Part shown: piece by piece, positions 1 through 12,768 of the stretch
How the letters are laid out: the number at the start of each line of letters is the position of its first letter
Position numbering within the stretch: position 1 is the first letter of the stretch
NCBI RefSeq assembly: GCF_020509005.1
Contig: NC_063012.1
Coordinates: forward strand, 2,852,001 to 2,916,000
Direction of reading: 5' to 3'
DNA: 64,000 nt
From: Fulvia fulva
Lineage: Eukaryota > Ascomycota > Dothideomycetes > Mycosphaerellales > Mycosphaerellaceae
Program-made: the position numbers and the translations under genes
Notes under the pieces: model-generated
Seen by the model: only the letters and a program-made list of their open reading frames with translations
Told to the model about the DNA's origin: nothing
The model's database searches: none

Positions 1-192
1 TAGGGTCGGTAGGTGTACGCTTCTTGTCGAGCTTCTCGAGGGCGATGTCGATATCGCGGAGAGAGGCGGCGAAGACTTGAGCTTTGGGCTGCTTAGTAGC
101 AGTAGTGAAGGCAGCGGCGTTCACCTAGAAGATCTTGGTATACTCAGGACCGCGCTGAGGCGGCGGAGAAGGCGGAGGTGCCGGAGGAACTT

Positions 193-631
193 CTAGAGGG
201 AAGCTGACAGTAAGGGAAGTCTAGTCGATAATAGGTCGGTGTCGTCTGAACTAGGGGAGGCCGAGGATAAACTTCTGATACGGTAGGGACGTAAGGAAGC
301 TAGTGATCGACATACGCTTGCCTCCGAGGGTGATTGACGTGTGTATAACATAAGTAATCTTACTAGTGGTAGTCTCCGTGCCGTCAAAGAGTTCAAGGGT
401 GCGAGGGTACTTCAGTTCCTAGGGTTCGAGGTTGAGAGAGGTCGCGAGTTTATAGTCTATAAAAGACTCGCCTAGTGCGCCAGTGTCCATGAGAGTGAGA
501 TTGGAAGAAGAGAGTTTCTTTGAGCCGATATTTACATTCGTGACGAACGGTTTGTAAGCGTGGTCCTTGCCCGTCTCGTCGTACAGGTCTAGCTGTGCTA
601 TATTGATCCTCAACTTCTTTCCTCTCTTCAC
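193..631 (-). pseudogene. aspartic protease domain of gypsy family 1, copy 1
   Basis: Two adjoining open pieces on the minus strand (419-631 and 193-396) form one protease domain broken by a TAG. The active-site triad Asp-Thr-Gly is intact in LMDTGALGESF (codons at 479-487). It would cleave Gag-Pol into mature proteins. In copy 2 the same position reads Asp-Thr-Ser (GGC to AGC, a TpG-to-TpA change), so copy 1 preserves the ancestral active site. The frame continues towards RT beyond the left edge. Confidence 0.8.
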
Positions 632-639
632 TTTCGGTA

Positions 640-1860
640 AACGTTGTTCTTGGTCTTTATCGCGTCGATAAGGAAGACCTAGGCTTTTTCCTGCTCAGCG
701 GGAGCAGTAGGAGTAGGCTCGATAGCGCCGATAGCGCCGCGAACCGGGTTGCGGGCGTTACGGGTAGCGAGCTGCGGACAGTTGGCTACGATGTGGCCTG
801 GACCGCCGTAGTAGGTGTAGAGTCCGGCCTGGCGACGGCGAAGCTTCTCTTCGGGAGTGAGCTTACCGTTGACGAGGCCCTAGACTCGAGGGACGGCGGC
901 ACTAGCGCTGAGATCCATAGCGTCACCTATAGAGACGGGAGGGAGAGCCGTAGGAGCGGCGGCGCCTAGTGGAGCAGCGAAGTGGCTTCCGGGACCACGA
1001 GTCTAACGACCTTAAGAACGGGAAGCGAGGAGAGAGGCGGTGTGTTTCATGTTGGAGTCGAGGCGCTGGCAGGTCTCGACGAGCTCACGGAAGCTTATAG
1101 CACCGACGTCCTTGTCCTCGAGGGCTCGAAGAAGCTCTGCTGACAAACTACGGCGGAGAGTGCTCTTCTTGGTCTCTTCGTTATAGCCGGTGAACCCGAT
1201 GTCGCGGTTGAAGGCCGCGAGGTACTCGGCGAAGCTCTTGTTCTTCTAGAGGAGGTTGTAGATGGCGTTCTAGGCGGTGGCTCTACGGTCTGGATCACTA
1301 AAGGCAGCACGGAGGTCCTGTATCAAGGTGAGGACGTCCGGGCAGCCGATAGTCTGCGTAGCGTTATCGATATAGTGTTGTACCTAAGCCGCGGCGTCTC
1401 CCCGAAGGAGGGAGAAGACGTACGTGACTTTGTCCTTCTCTTGCGGAAAGTGGTCGGCATTAGCCAACAGCTTGATGGTGAGCTGTGTCTCAAATGCCTC
1501 AAACTTGCTCTTGTTGCCGTCGAACTCGTCTAGGTCGTTGACCTTCTTAGAGAAGTGCTAGCGGCGGTTGTCGTCAGCGTGCGGGGCGAGGTTCTAGAAG
1601 GTGTTCACAATACCTTGAAGGTATGTTGCTTGGTTGTTTGCTTGCTCGACCTGCTGGGCGGTCTCGCGGAAAGAGGAGACGGTGCGGTTGATAAGAGCGT
1701 AGGCGGTGTCGGGGTTAGCGTTTGCCTAGGCACCGAAGGCAGCGGCGTTCGAGAAGGGGATGTCAGTCTACTCACTAAAGTGGAATGGAGTGTCTTAGTT
1801 GTCGAGGTTGACACCTCTATCGGTGGCGTGGTCACCTATGAGGATGACTCGAGTGGTTGA
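640..1860 (-). pseudogene. gag of gypsy family 1, copy 1
   Basis: The conceptual frame on the minus strand encodes a retrotransposon Gag. It has an N-terminal helical part with a DEFDGNKSKFEAFETQL stretch (capsid-like domain), then a C-terminal knuckle region ending GGPGHIVANC near 785-830. Gag would package element RNA in cytoplasmic particles. At least eight in-frame TAG codons, all explained as CAG or TGG changed by RIP, destroy it. The first two Cys of the CX2CX4HX4C knuckle read as Tyr (TGC to TAC). The start codon is not clear. Plus-strand frames over this stretch are shadows. Confidence 0.8.
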
Positions 1861-1881
1861 CGGTTTGTTGGTCTTTTGTGA

Positions 1882-2401
1882 TGTTAGGGCGAGAGCCTGG
1901 CCTGTGAGATGCAAGGGTGAAAGCGAGAATGCAGGTGCGAAGTGCAGATGCAAAAGGGTATAGTATGATTACTACACAAAACAAAAGACGAAGGAAGCAA
2001 GAGAGGCCTAGGGAAGGCCAGATATTTATACGCGACCCTCGCGAGTGCGTGTCCCCGCATCAACAGGGCTAACCCGTGCGAAGCCGCGCTTAGTAGCTTT
2101 GCTCAAAACCTTATTCCAACCTGCCCTACGTTCCGAGTCTTCCACGTGCTTCTTCTAGGGTCCAGCGCAGTCGCGGGTGCTCGCGGGAGTGCCGTGAGTC
2201 ACACAGTCACGAGCCGAAGTGAATCTGTCAAGGTTTGGTAGAGGGGTGAATTTGGAGGGCTGGGTCCCGTAGTGAATGTTGCGGGGTATGTGATTCTTGG
2301 CGCTCTCACACCAAGCTAGACTGTCACTTCTTGACGACTTCTGAGCACTCTGAGGCTCTTCTGTCCCCACCTTCTGTACTCTCTATAGGGAGACCATGAC
2401 A
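1882..2401 (-). repeat. 5' LTR of gypsy family 1, copy 1 (520 bp)
   Basis: On the minus strand the LTR opens TGTCATGGTCTCCC and closes CGCCCTAACA, the usual TG...CA ends. It matches both LTRs of copy 2 along its whole length. Copy 2 opens TATTATAG (5' LTR) and TGTTATAG (3' LTR), which are the C-to-T and G-to-A changes expected from RIP. A TATA-like cgtataaat lies about 145 bp from the LTR's inner end. The sequence just inside the LTR begins TCACAAAAGACC and does not start with the TGG usual for a tRNA primer site. Confidence 0.93.
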
Positions 2402-4543
2402 GTTTACTAACTTCTACCGTAGGTTTGTTAAGGATTTTAGTAAGATCTACTTGCCTATAACAAAGCTTATAAGGAAGAATGTCCTATAGGACTAGTCTCT
2501 AGTATATTAATAGGCGTTCGAGGCATTAAAGTAAGTATTTATCGATACGCCTACTATAAAACACTTCTACCTAGGGCGAGAGACTATTCTAGAAACAGAT
2601 ACCTTAGATTACGTAATAGTAGTAGTACTCTTATAACGTAACGAGCGAGGAGTATTATATTCTATCGCTTATATATCTAAGAAGATAGATCCCTAGTAAT
2701 ATAACTACGACATCTATAATAAGGAGCTCCTAGCTATTATATAAGCTTTCGAGGAATAGCGACCGGAGCTAACTATTAATAAATACGGTACCGACGATTA
2801 TAAGAATCTACTAGACCCGGAAACTAAGGACAAGCCGACGCTTATATACTCCGATTATAAGAACCTCGAATAGTTTATAAGTACGAAGCAATTGAACCGT
2901 AAACAAGCTCGCTAGGCCGAGTTTCTCTAGTAGTTCTTCTTTAAGATCGTCTATAGGCTAGGAGTTTGAGGTACTAAGCTAGATAGCTTAACCCGACGTT
3001 TATAGGACTTACTAAAGCCTAGAGACCTAGATAACCTACGGAACTAATAGTAGTATTAGGTGTTACTAGGCCTAGATCGTATCCTAAACCTATCGTCTAC
3101 TAGAGTATTATCGGTATAAAATAATAACGTTAAAACCCCGCTTACGACCGCTATTCTAGGACTCTATACGTTACTAGAGGCTAAGGAAGCCGTTTAATAG
3201 CTAGAACGAGATGATCTATATATCTTACTAAGGAAGCACCGTATCGATAACCGTTATATAGTCCTAGTCGGAGGTATAATATATATTAAGAATATATATA
3301 GTATTTATAGCCTATTCGTTCCTCCGGAGTTAGAAGACAATCTAGATAAAGGGGAAACCCCGGTACGTACTCGTATCGTATAGGCTTTCTACGACTATAT
3401 AGTAGCTAGTTACTTAGGGGACGAGAAGACGTATAAATTAGTAGCTCGTAACTATACCTAGCTAGGTATCGTACGATTTATTAAGAGCTATATATATACC
3501 TACCGCGCTTACCGTACGAATAAGAATACTAACATCTAGTACCTAGGGCTATTAAGACCGCTACTAGTACTATTTAGCGCTTAGAAGGATATCTCTATTA
3601 ACTTTATAGTCAAACTGCCGAAGGGAATAAGCGTAGTTAATAGACAAACGTACGAGAACATTATAACCGTTATATACCGCTTAACTAAGGAGCGATATAT
3701 CATTCCTATTACCTCGATAATAGTAGAGTATTACGTACTAGTATTCCTTAAGTCCGTATTTAGTAGACATAGGCTCCCGAAGTCTATTATCTCGGACCGT
3801 AGTACGTAATAGGTTTCCGTATTCTAGCGTAGGATATACGCGCTACTTAGTATTAGTCGAAAGCTATCTTCGTTGTTCTACCTAGAAATAGATAGATAGT
3901 CGGAGAGTACGAACAAAGTAATAGAGCAATATCTACGTATCTTTGTAACTATACCTAGGACGACTAGCTAGATTAGACTCTATTAGCTAAGTTTATAGTA
4001 AACAATATAGTATCTATTATAATAGGCGTCTCGCCGTTCTATACTAATACTAGGCGTAATCTAAGGTTCTCTAAGTTCGAGTTAGACTTACCTATACTAC
4101 TAATACTATATAAATAGCGACTAGACGCCGAGCCCGCGGATAAGTTTACGGCTAAGATATAAGAGATATACTAATACTTACGATAGTAGATAGCCTTAGT
4201 ATAAGTAGTCTAAGCTAAGTACGTTAACTAGACGTATAAACCTATACTACGGTACGCTAAAGGCGACGAAGTATAGGTAAGTACTAAGAACTAGACGATA
4301 GAGAGACCTTCTCGTAAGATAGACGTAAAGTAGTCTAGACCGTACGTAATTATAGAGGTACTACCGGGCAATACTTATAAAGTAGAGCTCCTACCTACTT
4401 TAAATATCGATAATCGCTTCTACTTATACCTTCTTATACTAGTTTATCCGCCGGTTATAGGACAGATATAACCCGTACTACTACCGATCCTAATTGTCGA
4501 TAATAAATAATATAAAGCCGATCCCGCCGAACCCGATTAATAG
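2402..4543 (+). pseudogene. gypsy family 2 pol: RT C-terminus, RNase H, integrase (left part)
   Basis: The plus-strand frame starts inside RT at TNFYRRFVKDFSKI (about 2408), the conserved block after the RT catalytic core. It continues into RNase H (DKPTLIYSDYKNLEQF near 2833-2880). An integrase zinc-binding remnant follows near 3420-3530, then the catalytic core near 3590-3960, where the first Asp reads Asn (GAC to AAC by RIP). The integrase tail runs to 4543. The 5' portion is missing because gypsy family 1 sits at its left edge. Dozens of TAG/TAA codons make it a fossil. It is interrupted by LINE A and resumes at 9693. Confidence 0.85.
4528..4543. repeat. target-site duplication of LINE A(-), left copy
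   Basis: The 16 bases cgaacccgattaatag occur here and again at 9693-9708, exactly flanking LINE A. They join the two halves of the gypsy family 2 frame when the LINE is removed. The boundary with the (GATA)n tail is ambiguous by a few bases because both share atag. Confidence 0.9.
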
Positions 4544-4629
4544 ATAGATAGATAGATAGATATTTCATTAAGCTGTTGTAGTGCCCTTTGGCCTATATAG
4601 CTATACTATCTTGTTTTTTTGTATATATA

Positions 4630-4659
4630 GAGGGGAAACCGTATTAGTAAAAACCCCTC
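4630..4659 (-). other. LINE 3'-UTR hairpin, LINE A(-) copy
   Basis: A GAGGGG arm and its CCCCTC partner enclose an 18-base loop, about 70-90 bp from the tail. The same structure occurs in every 3'-complete LINE A, B and C copy of the window. See the finding on covariation. Confidence 0.7.
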
Positions 4660-4695
4660 CTCCTTCCCGCCTGTCTTTTCCTCCTCGTTGTCGTC

Positions 4696-7600
4696 TTAAA
4701 TTTCCCTTGTTAGGGGTACGCTAGTGTTATAGACCTACCCTAATAACTACCCTATCTACAACCCCCCTCGCTTCCGCCTCTTATCTATCTACTCCTCCGT
4801 CTCGCTCGCGAGGCTAAACTACTAGAGGTATCCCTACTATAGTATCTACCGAGAGATTCGGCGAATGTTACCTTTGTCCCTAATAATTGACTTATAGTCT
4901 CTCCTTCCCGCTTAGTGCCTCTAATTTCCTCTGCCTCTCGCCTACTACGGGCATCGTAGTAGCATATATTCTAGGTTTTACGATAGGTAGCCACACTAGT
5001 AGGCTAGGCTATAGATGTCTAGTGCGCGTCTCCTAAATAGGTAGGCCCTTAATCTAATATATTCGGACCTGATTTGGATCGCTATACTTGCTTCGGCCCT
5101 TGTCAGGTCCCTATATAGCTAGTAATTGTGTCTCTAGAAGGCTCGGAGCGCTATCGGGCCTGTTGTCTTAGGGGGCTTCCTTTTCTAGTCCTGCTCCTAT
5201 AGGTAGCTCGCTATCTATTCCGCTAGGTTTTAGGTCTTAGCCTTGCTCCCGCCGGCCTAGCGAGTCCTACGCTCCTCCTCCTTTCGTGCTAGCCATTCGG
5301 TACTTGTCTGTACGGCCGTAAAGGTAGTAAGGTCATCCTCTTTTTAGCTTGTCCTATATCCTGCCCCTCTCCGGTAGCGGCTTTCTATCTTATTCTTTAC
5401 CTCCTAGATCGTAGTTTGTGCTAGGTAACCTATCGTCTTTGCCGCGTATTAAATTCTTATTCCCCGGATATACTAGCCGATTAGTAGTATTCCTGTCTCT
5501 ATTTCTACCGTGCTTGTTAACGTTGTCTTATATACGCCTAGTACCCTACGTAGGTTCCCTACCTATGTCCTGTTTAGGGGTTACTCTATCCGTTTCGGGA
5601 TCGGCTTGCCTACGCCTCCTATTCCCTAAATCTGTGCCCCGTATAACATAGCTAGTCTAACGATCGCCTTATACATTACTCTTACCTTGTCGAATGTTGC
5701 TCCCTATATAGATACCGTAAGCCTCTTTATCGAGGCTTTATTGACTTGCGCTCGACTCTAGGCTTTCTTAATCTATACATTCTAGCTTAGCTTCGGGTCG
5801 AGCCAGATCCCTAGTACTCGTAGCTCCGCTAATAGCTTAGTCTCGTAGCCTTAGATTCTTACCGCCGCCTTTATATTATAGTATGTTCTCGCTTTACTAA
5901 AGTGTATAAGTTGGTACTTTTTAGGGGCGAACCGGGCACTATACTTCTTTGCCCACTCCTCGTATTTCTTGTACCTATCTCTAAGGAGGCGACAGTTCTC
6001 TTCTATCGAGTCTAACTAGGCTAGGATGTTTATATCGTCTACGAACCCCGATACTAAGGTTTACGGAGAGGTGAGTAGGGGGATTAGATCCGACATAAAT
6101 ATTAGAAATAGGATAGGGGAGAGAGTAGATCCCTAAGGTATTCTAGTCTCTGCCTTTACCGGGTCGGACGTGTACCTTCCTAGGACTAGGTATGTCGTCC
6201 GTTCCTAGAGAAAGGAGAAGACGAACGACGTTGCCTACTAGGGGATGCCTTTCTACTATAGGATATGTATTAGCCTTTAGTATAAGACGTTATCGAAGGC
6301 CCCTACGATGTCGAGGGATAGTAAGGACGCCGCTCGGTTCCTACCGTAGTGCTAGAGGGTCTAGATTTGCTCCGTAATTAGCTCTATTGCTATTAGTATC
6401 GATCGCTAGCTTCTTCCCCCTATCTATGTTACTAGGAGTACGTAGTTGTCCTCGGTAAGCTACGTAAGTCTCTAGGCTACTATCTTTTCTAGGACCTTCC
6501 CTATCGTATTTAGAAGTACTATTAGTCTGTACGACTTAGGCTAAGTATAGTCTTCCTTCTATAGCTTACGTAGCACTACTGTCATAGACTCTCTATACGG
6601 CTTCGGGTGATACCCTAGCCGTAGGTACGCGGTAAATAGGTTTATAAGGCTCGGCGCGATCTCTTCTCTATACTCTTTTAGTAGTACGTTTAGTATCCTG
6701 TCTAGGCCTAGGGCTTTTCGTCCCTTTAGCTTACTTATAACTCCTATTACTATGTTAGAGCTAACCGCCTAATCTATGTCTAGGGGTTCCGGGTATATAC
6801 TCGGGTCGATGTCCGTAAGGTCTGCCTCTACTTACGTCGAAAAGAAATAGTCGGCTAACGCTTTTGCCTTGCCCCGGGGCGTAGCCTAGGTAATCCCTTC
6901 GCGGTCTACGATTAGGGGGAAGTGGGGGGCTTGTTGCTCTTTAGGTAGTCGTGCCTATTTAGCAAGTCTCTACATCTGTTCCGGGTTTTCTATAACGAGC
7001 CCGATCGTCGCTCTCTAGTCCTATAGCTTATCGCGTCTTATCTATGCCTTCTTCTCTTGTGTCGCGTGGCAGTATTGCTCCTACGTCTCTTAGATATGCT
7101 CCTTCGTCTACTGTCGCCTTGCCCTTCTAGCCTCCCTTACCTTCGTAGAGCATTTAGGGGTCTAGAAGGCCTTCTACTACGTTAAGGGCCGGAGTAACGG
7201 CGTGTATTGTTCCGCTACTTACTATATAACCGAGGTAATCTATTCCGCTACTTGATCTAGCTAAGCTATCGTCTCGAGTTCTCTATACTATAGTAGGTTC
7301 GCTATTAGGAAGCCTCTTATATCGTCCTAGCGTGCCTTCTTCTAGTTACGGCGTAGTTCGTTTACTAGCTCCTCTATCGCCTTTACCCCTAGCGTCGTTT
7401 AGATAGGGATATAGTCTAAGGAGGCTTCTAGCGCGTAGTTCGGTCGGTATTAGACTAGTCTCTCTTTAAGTTCTCGTAATAGAAAGTATAGGTCGATCGT
7501 GCTTATACTAGTACGGGCCTTCTACGTCTCTGTTCCCTTTAGTATTACTAAGGCCATTCCGTAGCGTACGGTTATGTCTAGTAGCTTCCCCCCTAGAAAT

Positions 7601-8100
7601 GCGTACGGGGGAGTGAATTCGAGTCCCTACTATAGGTAGTGGAGGTTAAAGTCGCCGAGGAGTACTTGCTTCGTGTCTTAGCTTAGGGTCCGCTCTAGGT
7701 AGGCGAGGGTTCCTAGTTCCCTACTCGTCCGACCCCGCGGTAGCGGGTTATAAACGTTATAGATCTAGATAGGGCCTTGTGTCGTATCGATCTAGATTGA
7801 TATTATGTCTCCTAGGTTGCCCTACTACGGTAGTATAACCTTCTACGACTCAAGGTCTATAGTCTTACTTACGTATATATATGTCCTCGGGATAACGCCT
7901 CGTTAGCCCGCGATTACGGTATAGTATCTCCGGTCATTATAAGTGGCTAGGAGTCCTACGTAGGGGTTGATCTATAGTTCCTGTACCGTAATAACGTAGT
8001 GCCGTAGCGGGTCTAGCTCTTATAGAAAGTAGCGCTAGACCTTGTCTCTACTTTTGTTTACGTTGTACTATACGATAGTAATGTCGTCGTATAGTATTAT
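4696..8100 (-). pseudogene. LINE A(-) ORF2: endonuclease and reverse transcriptase
   Basis: Homologous throughout to ORF2 of the plus-strand LINE A copy (13977-17381). The apurinic-type endonuclease lies at the 8100 end and the RT in the middle. A FVDD catalytic motif sits near 6030-6045 on the minus strand (ttcgtagacgatat reversed). Frequent TAG codons, far more than in the plus-strand copy, show extensive RIP. The open frame on the plus strand at 6192-6377 is an antisense shadow. Confidence 0.88.
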
Positions 8101-9316
8101 TCGTTATCCGTAAGGTCTATTTCCGTACTAACCTGCTGTATCTCCTAAGCCTATATCTCGCTATCCGGCTAGCCCTAGGGCCGCTAGGGCGCCCTAAAGA
8201 TTCGCATTTAGCCTAGTTTGTTAGTAGCCCGGTTAAGGTGTCGAGGCCTACCGGGAGGTAGATACGTTTACGGTTAGGTTCCCTTATTCGTCTCTTCTAC
8301 CCGCTTCCTTTTGCTCGGCTCGAAGCCCTTATATACGGTAGGTCCCTCCTACTATCGTTAGGGGTACCTAGCTAGTATAGAGATCCTTGCTTGTCTCGCT
8401 CGTTCTTGTACTACTATTCTAGCCGGGCATTAGCTTGAATACGCTAGGTGCCTTCTACCGTAGTATACGTACCTACTCTCCTTTTTTAGGCATTCCCTTC
8501 CCTAGTATAGGCCTACGTAGTAAGGACACCTTAGGGTCTTCTCCCCGTATTTTAAGGCTATATAACCGTACTGTTGGCATTAGAAGCATTGTAGTACCCT
8601 ATAGCTACTCTAATAGATCTCCGTGTCTATTCTCTCGTAGTTCTAGAATAGCCTATTATCTAATATCTAGTTAGCTTGTTCCGCTGTCTCTACCTAAATA
8701 ATAAGCGATGAATACGTCTTTTCTCGGTCTACTGTCTTATATAGCTATACCGCCTTCGTTAGTCGTACTCCTAGGGAGGTGTTCTAGTTCTATACTTAGA
8801 GGTAGGGAAGGTCTTCGACCTTAAATGTCCTAGGGACCCCGTAGGCGATAACGGTATACTATTAGTAGGAGACTCGTACCGACTTCGCGACTTTAGTAGT
8901 CTACTCCTTATAGGTCTCTAGCTTTCGTCTATTAGACTCTTATACGGTAAAGAGTCTTACTACGCCTATTACCTCTACCCTCGCCCTAACTACCTCCTTT
9001 TGGCCGATTCTGTCGACAATCTCCTTACTTATTAGGGCTGCGATTTCTTGTTTCTCCGCCGGATTAGTAATATATAGGCGTACCGCCTTACTTACCTTCG
9101 GAGGGGGTTAATTCTTACCTACTACTACTATTGCCTATATAGTTAGTTTCTAGGCTACCTTCTGTATTACTTGTTAGATTGTCTTCGGGATTTGGTATAA
9201 TAGCGCTTTTAGCGCTCCTAGTAGCTATACTATAGTGTTCTTATATGCCCGGGCTAGGTGTTCGTTATCCCCTAGTAAGTTCTCCGCCTCCGTATATAGG
9301 GTCGTCTACGCTATAT
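8099..9316 (-). pseudogene. LINE A(-) ORF1: CCHC nucleic-acid-binding protein
   Basis: Matches ORF1 of the plus-strand LINE A (12769-13980). The CCHC knuckle region lies at about 8440-8620. Here TGC codons have become TAC, so zinc-binding Cys residues read as Tyr. The product would coat LINE RNA. The plus-strand open frame at 8435-8674 is its antisense shadow. Confidence 0.82.
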
Positions 9317-9692
9317 TGTTTGTCGTTAGCCTCTGCTTTCTATATAGTAGGCCTTGGCTTATGTCCTAGGTTTTTTCTTAGTTTGTTCCCCGGTTTGACT
9401 CTTAGTATAGAATGTTCGTAAGGCTATAGCTCTCGTTAGTTACTATCCTTCGCTATTACTCGGGGTCGCGCTTCCTAATTAGGTAGTTATCCTCCGTAAC
9501 TCCGCAATTCTAGGGTCTGCTCTTAGGGGAAGGGGACCTCGGTTTTAGGGTTTTTTTGTATTATAATTGCGCCGCCGCTAGCGTAGGCGGGTCGCTACTG
9601 CTTGAGTAGATTGCTCGTCTTAATAAGGGCTATCGATTGAATAGTCCTCGTCCTAGTACCCGAGATGATCGAAAGCCTTAAAGAGTATATAT

Positions 9693-10162
9693 CGAACCCG
9701 ATTAATAGGAAGTTAAGCAAATTCTAGACTATAAGAAGAGATGGCCGCGAGGACTAATACCGGTAGGAGGTAAGTAGCTATATTAGGAATACTTAGTGAA
9801 ATATATTGGATATAATAAGCTATCTTATAAAGCTACGGACTAGGTTATCGAGACTACCGCCGCCTCCGTAGCCGACTTTTACTATAACTACCCGAGAGCG
9901 ACTAAGCTACCTAGTTTTTAACTACCCGTAGACTAGATACCGAATAAGAATGCTATAGACATACGTATAGCGCGCTAACTAGTATAAGTAGCGATAGCTC
10001 TAATACCGGTAGAACGAGGCCTCCGGGCTTATAAGAAAGAGAGCAATACGTATAGTCTAATAGATAATAAGGTGTTTATAAAGGCAATAAGAGATGTAAT
10101 AGATACGACAGATATAAGAGGAGAGGAGAGTGCTCCGGAGCGTACTCTAAGAGGGGGGGTAG
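9693..10162 (+). pseudogene. gypsy family 2 pol (right part): integrase chromodomain
   Basis: This continues the frame from 4543 after the LINE A insertion. A chromodomain is readable: an opening EVKQILDYKK stretch, then YLVKYIGYNKLSY and VADFYYNYPRATK (about 9709-9905). Chromodomains at the integrase C-terminus define chromoviruses and steer integration to modified histone tails. A polypurine tract (aagagggggggtag) ends the internal region directly before the 3' LTR. Gypsy family 4 has an almost identical tract, so the two families are probably related. Confidence 0.83.
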
Positions 10163-10347
10163 TATTACCGTACCGGGATATATTTACTTAAACCTACGGG
10201 TATATACCTAGACCTCGCGCCCGCTAACTAATCCGACTAGCGGCTTGACGCCCGTATATAACTCTCGCGCCCTCCGCGCCTCCCTTAGAAAGAACATCTA
10301 TTCGACTTATACCTTACCCGACTACGTACTTATACCTACTTATAATA
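10163..10347 (+). repeat. 3' LTR of gypsy family 2 (about 185 bp)
   Basis: It begins tattaccg right after the polypurine tract and ends near ...cttataata, consistent with RIP-altered TG...CA ends. A TATA-like cgtatataact lies near 10253. The length is close to the 184-bp LTR inferred for family 4. The 5' LTR is not in the window, so the right boundary rests on the end motif and on the onset of transposase sequence shortly after. Confidence 0.65.
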
Positions 10348-10389
10348 CTAGGGTATCGATTAAATACACGACCTCCTCGGGTTAACTAC

Positions 10390-11652
<1,263 letters not shown>

Positions 11653-12186
11653 CTAGCAACACAATGGGAAGGTGAGAAATCGTTTGTAGAGCAACTATGG
11701 AAAGAGAGGTGGAACAACCAGGTTGTAGGGCATAGTGGACGCCCTCAGCCAGCGGGACAACCTAAGGAATGGTCAGCTACAAAATCCGCGGTCAAGCACC
11801 CCCCGAAGCTCATCCACTACCGCCTTACGAGGGCACAGAGTAGCATAGCAACCCAACTGCGAAGCGAACACATCGGCCTCCAGGGGTACCTATCATGGAG
11901 GAAGGTCCCAGGATACACGAATACTAGCTGCCCCTGCGGCTATCGCTCCCAGAACGTACGGCACGCACTCCTCGTCTGTCCGAGGTGGTCGCTAGGAAGG
12001 GGGGAGTGGATGGCAAAGGCGAGGAACCGGACGATTGGGGCACTTCTTAACAACGCTGAAGACCTACGGCGCATTACGAACTGGATACTAGAGAAGGGCT
12101 GGCTAGAACAGTACCGCCTAGTAGGAGCAGTGCAGGAAGAGAGGACACGACGCAGCGCGACGAGACCGGCTAGGAGCGGGGGCTAA
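11653..12186 (+). CDS. LINE B ORF2 C-terminal domain (open, 177 codons, partial)
   Basis: An open frame runs from the truncation point to a natural TAA with no interruption. It is the region after RT in LINE ORF2. The readable motif CPCGYRSQNVRHALLVCPRW is a Cys/His cluster of the kind found at the C-terminus of many LINE ORF2 proteins, thought to bind nucleic acid. In the plus-strand full copy the same frame has Cys-to-Tyr changes and several stops. No start codon is expected here because the fragment is truncated, so it is probably not expressed. Confidence 0.85.
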   Translation, partial: LATQWEGEKSFVEQLWKERWNNQVVGHSGRPQPAGQPKEWSATKSAVKHPPKLIHYRLTRAQSSIATQLRSEHIGLQGYLSWRKVPGYTNTSCPCGYRSQNVRHALLVCPRWSLGRGEWMAKARNRTIGALLNNAEDLRRITNWILEKGWLEQYRLVGAVQEERTRRSATRPARSGG

Positions 12187-12255
12187 CGGGGTAGTGACAT
12201 GGACTACGTACGTTCAGAGGGAAAGCTAATCTAGACAAGGAGTAGTCGGGGGCGG

Positions 12256-12286
12256 GAAGGGTTTTCACCTATTCGGGTTTCCCTTT
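12256..12286 (+). other. LINE 3'-UTR hairpin, LINE B fragment
   Basis: The GAAGGG arm pairs with CCCTTT around the loop ttttcacctattcgggttt, giving five Watson-Crick pairs and one G-T pair. It lies about 60-65 bp upstream of the (TCTA)n tail. This unmutated copy is the best representative of the LINE B version. Confidence 0.7.
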
Positions 12287-12408
12287 GTACATAACAATAG
12301 ATATATACCTGCATAGGCCGGATAGGGTCCTAGAACAGGGGAATGACAAATCTATCTATCTATCTATTATTATTATATATCACTACCCCGGAGGGATTGA
12401 TTCGAAAA

Positions 12409-12768
12409 ATCTCGGGTACTAGGACGAGGACCATTCAATCGATAGCCCTTATTAAGACGAGCAATCTACTCAAGCAGTAGCGACCCGCCTGCGCTGGCGG
12501 CGGCGCAATTGTGATACAAAAAAAACCCCCAAAACCGAGGTCCCCTTCCCCTGACGGCAGACCCTAGAATTGCGGAGTTGCGGAGGACAACTGCCCAATT
12601 AGGAAGCGCGACCCCGAACAACAGCGAAGGATGGCAACCAACGAGAGCCATAGCCTTGCGAACATTCTGCACCAAGAGTCAAACCGGGGAACAAACCAAG
12701 AAAAAACCTAGGACACAAGCCAAGGCCCACTATACAGAAAGCAGAGGCCAACGACAAACAACACAGCG
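12409..12768 (+). promoter_or_regulatory. LINE A 5' UTR / presumed internal promoter
   Basis: This 360-bp stretch precedes the readable ORF1 and is conserved in the minus-strand copy (9666-9317 reversed). It includes an A- and C-rich run near 12517-12534. LINEs usually carry an internal promoter here, but no promoter motif can be shown. Overlapping short frames on both strands (12466-12962) have no recognisable product. Confidence 0.5.

Larger units (their letters stand above)
1..2401 (-). mobile_element. Ty3/gypsy chromovirus family 1, copy 1 (5' part: LTR, gag, protease; cut by window edge)
   Basis: This is the same element as the complete copy at 33960-40249, in the opposite orientation. 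Reading from 2401 down to 1 gives LTR, gag, protease and the start of the protease-RT linker. The rest lies to the left of the window. It keeps many CpA and TpG dinucleotides that are TpA in copy 2, so it is less RIP-mutated. In-frame TAG codons are still frequent, so it is not functional. It interrupts a family 2 gypsy whose RT end resumes at about 2408. The expected 5-bp target duplication would be gttta at 2402-2406, but its partner is off-window. Confidence 0.93.
4544..9692 (-). mobile_element. LINE A, minus-strand full-length copy (Tad1-like)
   Basis: This is a 5.1-kb non-LTR retrotransposon and the reverse complement of 12409-17530. In element order it has a 5' UTR, ORF1 (9316-8099), ORF2 (8100-4696), a 3' UTR hairpin (4659-4630) and a (TATC)n tail at 4544-4563. 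It is flanked by a 16-bp target duplication, as expected for target-primed reverse transcription. It is heavily RIP-mutated: blocks such as 4081-4140 nearby and most of this copy contain almost no CpA or TpG, and the ORF2 start ATG reads ATA. The last 26 bases at the 5' end (9667-9692) are not shared with the other LINE A copy. Confidence 0.93.

Noticed and set aside
1555..1860. 101-codon open frame on the plus strand
   Set aside because: Antisense to gypsy 1 gag, whose sense frame matches the second copy at 34500-34830.
4544..4563. (GATA)n as a cluster of GATA-factor binding sites
   Set aside because: It is the LINE A 3' tail in reverse orientation, and similar tails end every LINE A, B and C copy.
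6192..6377. Open frame on the plus strand, with a homologue at 15700-15885 (minus)
   Set aside because: Both are antisense to the LINE A RT. The pair recurs only because LINE A occurs twice.
8435..8674. Open frame, homologous to 13403-13642 (minus)
   Set aside because: Antisense to the CCHC region of LINE A ORF1.
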